From the NCBI GenBank assembly GCA_050299835.1, contig JBNKWP010000012.1, forward strand, positions 36,496 to 100,495: DNA of 64,000 nt, in the 5' to 3' direction. The notes under the pieces are model-generated. The model saw nothing but the letters and a program-made list of their open reading frames with translations. It was not told the origin of the DNA and searched no databases. The position numbers were made by a program, and so were the translations under genes. Below are positions 59,132 through 64,000 of the stretch, piece by piece; position 1 is the stretch's first letter, and every line of letters starts with the position of its first letter. Source of the DNA: JAJDOD01 sp050299835 (GTDB taxonomy: Bacteria; Pseudomonadota; Alphaproteobacteria; Rhodobacterales; Rhodobacteraceae).

Positions 59132-61900
59132 ATGTTCACGCTCGGCCCCATAGGTTTCACCGCCCCCTGGCTCCTGCTGGGTCTGGTCCTGCTGCCGATC
59201 CTCTGGCTCCTCCTCCGCGCCGTCCCACCCGCGCCGATCAAGCGGTTGTTCCCCGGCGTGGCGTTGCTTCTTGGCCTGGCGGATGACGAAACCCAGACCG
59301 ACCGGACGCCCTGGTGGCTTCTCTTGCTCAGGACCATCGCCATCGCGGCGGCGATCATCGGCTTCGCCGGGCCGGTGCTGAATCCAAAGCCGGAAACCGC
59401 AGGCGACGGGCCGCTCCTCGTCCTGGTCGAAGGCGGCTGGGCGGAGGCGCAGGACTGGTCGCGTCGCATGGACCGGATCGGGGCGCTTCTGGACGTGGCC
59501 GCGCAGGCCGGGCGCGAAACGGCGCTGGTCTCGCTCAACGATATTCCGGGTGATGGCGGATTGGTCTTCCAGTCGGCGGATGCGATTGCAACCCAGCTTC
59601 CCGGCGTGCAACCGCAAGCATGGCTGCCAGATGGCGACGGGATCACCGACTGGGCCGAAGCCCTCGATGGCGGTTTCGACACGTTCTGGCTTTCCGACGG
59701 GCTGGACCATCCGTGGAAGGCGGAGGCCCTCTCGGCCCTTCAGGACCGGGGGCAGGTGACGGTCTTTGAATCCCCGCGTCCGGTGCTGGGCCTGAAGCCG
59801 GCCCGCTTCGTGGACGGCAATATCGAACTGGAAGTCCTGCGCACCCGCCCCGGATCGGAGATGGAAATCGGCGTCGTCGCCCACGGTCTCGACCCCAACG
59901 GCACGCCGCGTCAGCTCGCGCGGGTGGATGTGGACCTCGCCTCGGGCGAAACCTCCGGCATGGCCGAACTGTCGCTGCCCGCGGAACTGAGAAACCGGGT
60001 CACCCGGTTCGAGATCGAGGGCGTCCGCTCCGCAGGTGCCGTCTCGCTCACCGATGACAGCCTCCGCCGCCGCGAAGTCGCCATCCTGTCGGCTCGCGAG
60101 GAACGCGAGGGCCTGCAACTCCTCGCGCCCACCCATTACCTCGAACAGGCGCTGGTCGACAGTGCCGACCTGATCCACGGCGCCATCGCCGATATCGTGC
60201 TGGCCAATCCCGACGTTATCATCCTCGCCGACGTGGTCACACTCTCGCAAAGCGAAAGCGACGCGATCGAGGGCTGGGTGCGCGACGGCGGAATGCTGCT
60301 GCGCTTTGCCGGTCCACGGCTTGCGGCTTCCGATTTCGGACGCGATCAGGAAGACGTGCTGATGCCGGTCCGCCTTCGCGCCGGAGGCCGGACCGTTGGC
60401 GGTGCGATGAGCTGGGGCGAGCCGAAATCGGTCCGCCAGTTCGGCCCCGAAAGCCCGTTCTTTGGTCTCGCCGTGCCCGAAGATGTCACCGTCTCCAGCC
60501 AGGTCATGGCCCAGCCCGACCCAACGCTGGCCGAACGCACCATCGCCACGCTCGCCGATGGCACCCCGCTGGTGACCCGAAAGCGGCTCGATCAGGGGCA
60601 GGTGGTGCTTTTCCACGTCACCGCGAACGCCGACTGGTCGACCCTGCCGCTTTCCGGCCTCTTCGTGGCAATGTTGGAACGGCTCGCGATCTCCACGCGC
60701 GCCGCCGATCTCTCGGCGGAAGACCTCGAAGGCACCACATGGACCCTCGACCAGATGTTGACGGGGTTCGGGGAGATCGAGGATGCCGGAACCCTGCCGG
60801 GCGTGCCAGGCGAACAACTGGCCGAAGGCCCGACCGGCCCGGACCTGCCGCCAGGCCTCTATTCCGGGGAAGACCGCCGGATCGCGCGCAACGCGGTCGA
60901 CCGCGATATGGAACTGACCCCGGCAGTCTGGCCCGCCGATGTGCCCGTCGAAGGCTTCGCCATCCACGAGGAAACGCCGCTGGCGGGCATCGCCCTGACG
61001 CTCGCGCTGGCGGCCCTGATGATCGACGTTCTTGCGGCGCTGGCGCTTTCCGGTCGCCTGACGGGCGCTGCGGCGGCAACCCTGCTGGCGGCACTTTTTC
61101 TTGCCGCCCCGGACGCGCAGGCGCAAGGAACCGGCGAGCAGGACATCGAACGGCTTCTGGCCGCGACCAGCGGTGTCCGGCTGGCCTATGTCATCACCGG
61201 CGACGCGCGGGTGGACCAGACGTCCGAAGCCGGGATGCGCGGCCTCTCTGACGTGCTCTTCCGCCGCACCTCCATCGAACCGGAGGAACCCGTCGCGGTC
61301 GATCTGGAGATGGACGAACTGTCTGTCTACCCCTTCCTCTACTGGCCGATCAGCGAGGCCCAGCCGCGCCCGTCCTCCGAGGCCTATGCCAGGCTCAACC
61401 GCTACCTGCGCACCGGCGGCATGATCCTGTTTGACACCCGCGACGCCTCGACCTCCGGCTTCTCGACGGCGACACCCAACGGGCGGCGTCTGCAACAACT
61501 GGCCCTGCCGCTCGATATCCCGCCGCTGGAGCCGATCCCCTCCGACCATGTGCTGACGCGGACCTTCTACCTGCTGCAGGATTTCCCCGGCCGTTTCGTC
61601 AGCCGCGATGTCTGGGTCGAAGCCGCGCCTGCGGATGCCGAACGGGCTGAAGGCATGCCGTTCCGCAATCTCAACGACAATGTGACGCCGGTGGTGATCG
61701 GCGGCAATGACTGGGCGGCGGCCTGGGCCGTGGATGCCCGAGGTGCGCCGATGTACCCGGTCGGTCGCGGCTTCGCGGGCGAACGCCAGCGCGAGATCGC
61801 CTATCGGTTCGGGGTGAACCTCGTGATGCATGTGCTGACCGGCAATTACAAATCGGACCAGGTGCATGTGCCCGCGCTGCTCGACAGGTTGGGGCAATGA
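59132..61900 (+). CDS. Large membrane protein with BatA-like N-terminus and C-terminal DUF4159
   Basis: A 922-residue protein. The N-terminus has two membrane helices with the BatA/Aerotolerance start GPIGFTAPWLLLGLVLLPIL, then an extended domain of beta-rich sequence (about 90-560), a pair of helices near residues 620-660 (ALTLALAALMIDVLAALALSG), and the DUF4159 domain (about 690-915, with RLAYVITGDARVDQ and FPGRFVSRDVW). It is probably a periplasmic membrane complex component served by MoxR and DUF58. The specific role is unknown. The ribosome site lies at the edge of a palindrome. Confidence 0.88.
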   Translation: MFTLGPIGFTAPWLLLGLVLLPILWLLLRAVPPAPIKRLFPGVALLLGLADDETQTDRTPWWLLLLRTIAIAAAIIGFAGPVLNPKPETAGDGPLLVLVEGGWAEAQDWSRRMDRIGALLDVAAQAGRETALVSLNDIPGDGGLVFQSADAIATQLPGVQPQAWLPDGDGITDWAEALDGGFDTFWLSDGLDHPWKAEALSALQDRGQVTVFESPRPVLGLKPARFVDGNIELEVLRTRPGSEMEIGVVAHGLDPNGTPRQLARVDVDLASGETSGMAELSLPAELRNRVTRFEIEGVRSAGAVSLTDDSLRRREVAILSAREEREGLQLLAPTHYLEQALVDSADLIHGAIADIVLANPDVIILADVVTLSQSESDAIEGWVRDGGMLLRFAGPRLAASDFGRDQEDVLMPVRLRAGGRTVGGAMSWGEPKSVRQFGPESPFFGLAVPEDVTVSSQVMAQPDPTLAERTIATLADGTPLVTRKRLDQGQVVLFHVTANADWSTLPLSGLFVAMLERLAISTRAADLSAEDLEGTTWTLDQMLTGFGEIEDAGTLPGVPGEQLAEGPTGPDLPPGLYSGEDRRIARNAVDRDMELTPAVWPADVPVEGFAIHEETPLAGIALTLALAALMIDVLAALALSGRLTGAAAATLLAALFLAAPDAQAQGTGEQDIERLLAATSGVRLAYVITGDARVDQTSEAGMRGLSDVLFRRTSIEPEEPVAVDLEMDELSVYPFLYWPISEAQPRPSSEAYARLNRYLRTGGMILFDTRDASTSGFSTATPNGRRLQQLALPLDIPPLEPIPSDHVLTRTFYLLQDFPGRFVSRDVWVEAAPADAERAEGMPFRNLNDNVTPVVIGGNDWAAAWAVDARGAPMYPVGRGFAGERQREIAYRFGVNLVMHVLTGNYKSDQVHVPALLDRLGQ

Positions 61901-61922
61901 CGGGGTTCGGTGGTCAGAAGAT

Positions 61923-61970
61923 GGGGGCTCTGCCCCCGTCGCCTGCGGCGACTCCCCCGGGATATTTTCG
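61923..61970. repeat. GC-rich double-hairpin intergenic repeat (second copy)
   Basis: GGGGGC-TCT-GCCCCC (61923-61937) and GTCGCC-TGC-GGCGAC (61938-61952), then TCCCCCGGGATATTTTCGG. The AAAAT(A/T)TCCCG(G/A)GGG edge on the reverse strand and the paired GC-rich hairpins match the layout of 14988-15048. It fills most of the 97-base gap before the last gene. Confidence 0.55.
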
Positions 61971-61997
61971 GGCCGATAATGACAGGGTGCGTGTCTG

Positions 61998-64000
61998 ATG
62001 GAGACCGGAACGATCATCTTCGACCCGCTCCTGCCATGGCCCGTCCTCTGGGGGGCTTGCGCCTTTGCCCTGGTCTTCGTCGGCATTGCCATCTGGCGCG
62101 GCCTGTCGGGCTGGTGGCTGCGCGGACTGGCCTTTGCCGCGTTGCTTCTGGCCATCTCCAACCCGTCGCTGCAGATCGAGGATCGCGAACCGCTGACAGA
62201 CATCGTCCTGCTGGTGGTCGACGAAAGCGCCAGCCAGGGCATCGACATCCGCCCAGACCAGATCGCGGACGCCGTGGCCGGGATCGAGGCCGAGATCGCA
62301 AGCCTGCCCAACACCGAATTGCGTATCATCCGCATGGGCGATGCCGACGGCAATCGCGGCACGCTTCTGATGGAGGCGCTGACCAACGCCATGGCCGACG
62401 AGCCGCGCGCGCGGCTGGCGGGCACCTTCCTGCTCAGCGACGGGCAGGTCCATGACATGGCACGGCTGCCCGACATGCCAAGTCCGATGCACCTGCTGCT
62501 GACCGGCACCGAAGACGACTGGGACCGCCGCCTGATGGTCCAGAACGCCCCCGCCTTCGCCATCATCGGCGAGCCGGTCACGTTGACGCTTCGGATCGAG
62601 GATCAGGGCGCGGTGCCCGTCCTGGGTGGCATGGCCGAGATCGAGATCGCCGTCGATGGCGGCGACCCGCAGCGCTTCGACGTGCCCACGGGCGAGGACC
62701 TGGAACTTCCCGTCACCCTGCAGCATGGCGGCATGAACGTGATCCAGTTCACCGTGCCCGAAGCGGATGGCGAACTGACCACCCGCAACAACGCCGCCGT
62801 CGTCCAGATCAACGGCGTGCGCGATCGCCTCCGGGTTCTGCTGGTCTCGGGCGAGCCGCATGCGGGCGAACGCACCTGGCGCAACCTGCTGAAATCCGAC
62901 GCCTCCGTCGATCTCGTCCATTTCACCATTCTCCGCCCGCCCGAGAAACAGGACGGCGTGCCGGTCAATGAACTGTCGCTTATCGCCTTTCCGACCCGCG
63001 AGCTGTTTCTCGACAAGATCGACGAATTCGACCTGATCATCTTCGACCGCTACAAGCGGCGCGGCATCCTGCCGTCGCTCTATCTCGACAATGTCCGGCA
63101 ATATGTCGAAGACGGCGGCGCTGTGCTGGTCGCCGCCGGTCCCGATTTCGCCTCCGCCGAGTCGATCTACCGCTCGCCGCTCTCGGAAATCCTGCCAGCC
63201 GAGCCGACGGGCCGCGTGCGCGAGGAATTTTACCTGCCAACCGTCACCGATCTGGGCCACCGGCATCCGGTCACCGAGGGGCTGGCCGAGATCCCGGCGG
63301 ACGAGGCCAAAAAGCCGGACGCGCCCTGGGGCCGCTGGATGCGGATCGTCGATCTGCGCGCGGACAGCGGCGACACCATAATGGCAGGTCCCGACAACGC
63401 CCCGCTTCTGGTGCTCGACCGGGTGGGGGAGGGGCGCGTGGCGCTTCTCGCCTCCGATCAGGCCTGGCTCTGGTCGCGCGGTTTCGAAGGCGGGGGACCG
63501 CAGTTGGAACTTCTGCGGCGCCTGTCGCACTGGATGATGAAGGAACCCGATCTGGAGGAAGAGGCGCTGACGGCGGTGGCCGAGGGCCAGACCATGACCC
63601 TGACCCGACGGACATTGGGCGAGGACCCGGGCGAGGTGGAAATCACCGGTCCGGACGGCACCTTGACGGTCGTGCCGCTGGAAGAGGTCTCGCCGGGCCG
63701 GTTCTCGGCCACATGGACCGGGCCTGAAATGGGGCTCTACCGTCTGAAGGACGGCGATCTGGAAAGTGTCGTGGCGCTGGGACCGGCCGCGCCCAAGGAA
63801 TTCGAGGAAACGCTGGCCACGGGTGATGTGCTGGGCAACGCCGTCGATGCAACGCAGGGCGGCGTGATGCCCGTGGCCGATGGCACACCGGACATCCGCC
63901 GCGTGCGCGAGGGCCGCGTGGCTGTGGGGCGCGGATGGCTGGGCATTACCCCGCGCGAGGCCTATCTGACAGCCGATATCCGTGTCTCGCCGCTGCTTCC
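61998..64000 (+). CDS. Large membrane protein of the MoxR operon (partial, C-terminus off the right edge)
   Basis: Starts METGTIIFDPLLPWPVLWGA at ATG 61998 and stays open to the end, giving about 667 visible residues. Two membrane helices near the N-terminus (LWGACAFALVFVGIAIW, GLAFAALLLAISNPSLQ) precede a vWA-like segment (TDIVLLVVDESASQGIDI, with DxSxS) and a region with RVLLVSGEPHAGERTWRN and DLIIFDRYKRRGILP, which looks like the glutamine-amidotransferase-like domain of related proteins. It is the likely third envelope partner of the MoxR/DUF58/DUF4159 system. No enzyme activity is claimed. Confidence 0.8.
   Translation, partial: METGTIIFDPLLPWPVLWGACAFALVFVGIAIWRGLSGWWLRGLAFAALLLAISNPSLQIEDREPLTDIVLLVVDESASQGIDIRPDQIADAVAGIEAEIASLPNTELRIIRMGDADGNRGTLLMEALTNAMADEPRARLAGTFLLSDGQVHDMARLPDMPSPMHLLLTGTEDDWDRRLMVQNAPAFAIIGEPVTLTLRIEDQGAVPVLGGMAEIEIAVDGGDPQRFDVPTGEDLELPVTLQHGGMNVIQFTVPEADGELTTRNNAAVVQINGVRDRLRVLLVSGEPHAGERTWRNLLKSDASVDLVHFTILRPPEKQDGVPVNELSLIAFPTRELFLDKIDEFDLIIFDRYKRRGILPSLYLDNVRQYVEDGGAVLVAAGPDFASAESIYRSPLSEILPAEPTGRVREEFYLPTVTDLGHRHPVTEGLAEIPADEAKKPDAPWGRWMRIVDLRADSGDTIMAGPDNAPLLVLDRVGEGRVALLASDQAWLWSRGFEGGGPQLELLRRLSHWMMKEPDLEEEALTAVAEGQTMTLTRRTLGEDPGEVEITGPDGTLTVVPLEEVSPGRFSATWTGPEMGLYRLKDGDLESVVALGPAAPKEFEETLATGDVLGNAVDATQGGVMPVADGTPDIRRVREGRVAVGRGWLGITPREAYLTADIRVSPLL

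Noticed and set aside
58964..62581. Very long minus-strand frame opposite the DUF4159 gene
   Set aside because: Overlaps recognised plus-strand genes completely and shows no domain; composition is that of a shadow frame.
61914..63530. Minus-strand frame opposite the last membrane protein
   Set aside because: Antisense of a frame with clear membrane helices and a vWA-like segment; no ribosome site or motif of its own.

Overview
The window looks like chromosomal DNA of a GC-rich alphaproteobacterium of the family Rhodobacteraceae (Roseobacter group or close relatives). The evidence is gene content and order: a coxB-ctaB-coxF-ctaG-coxC ... SURF1-thrC-M16 peptidase run, a tad/flp pilus locus, a VPLPA-CTERM protein, CtrA-like TTAA-N7-TTAA boxes, and MoxR/DUF58/DUF4159 genes. 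No tRNA, rRNA, CRISPR array, prophage or transposase was seen. Species cannot be set from the sequence alone.

Layout. 1-3.7 kb: a glycosyltransferase-like gene cut by the left edge, a DUF3422 membrane protein, a long imperfect hairpin, and a soluble PAS-type chemoreceptor. 3.8-10.9 kb: a peptide-type ABC importer (binding protein and two permeases on the minus strand; a fused double ATPase plus an ArgE-like M20 deacetylase on the plus strand), divergent from a shared 355-base regulatory region. 11-16.4 kb: a cupredoxin, a Lhr-like DEXH helicase interrupted by an artificial assembly gap, a coupled glycosyltransferase, and an AAA+ ATPase. 16.5-29.8 kb: a polytopic membrane protein, then a complete minus-strand tad/flp locus (two Flp pilins, CpaB, secretin, lipoprotein, TadZ, TadA, TadB, TadC, two TPR lipoproteins, prepilin peptidase) with hairpins dividing it into segments, and a divergent lytic transglycosylase next to the pilins.

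29.8-34.3 kb: a three-gene operon resembling DprE1/DprE2 polyprenyl-sugar epimerases plus a flippase-like protein, then a two-subunit 3-oxoacid CoA-transferase. 34.3-41.8 kb: a small membrane protein, topA, dprA (with a perfect CtrA-like box upstream), a GNAT acetyltransferase, a VPLPA-CTERM secreted protein, and TldD. 42-50.4 kb: the cytochrome aa3 oxidase and assembly cluster, split by a LysR regulator coupled to SURF1, then thrC, an M16 peptidase and a GNAT enzyme. 50.5-57.1 kb: an SLC13-type carrier, a secreted lysine/alanine heptad-repeat protein with an acidic tail, an ABM-like monooxygenase, a protein made of two copies of an unrecognised domain, a VOC/WYL pair with a palindromic operator, and a hydroxypyruvate isomerase/DUF1285 pair. 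57.2-64 kb: a MoxR-DUF58-DUF4159-large membrane protein operon cut by the right edge.

The observations most worth following are: a roughly 30-base element shared by the upstream regions of the VPLPA-CTERM gene and the SLC13/coiled-coil gene pair; two CtrA-like boxes at the same distance (44 bases) from the starts of dprA and the chemoreceptor; the duplicated-domain protein at 53.7-54.5 kb; the DprE-like operon outside mycobacteria; and several strong hairpins that may set expression ratios inside operons.
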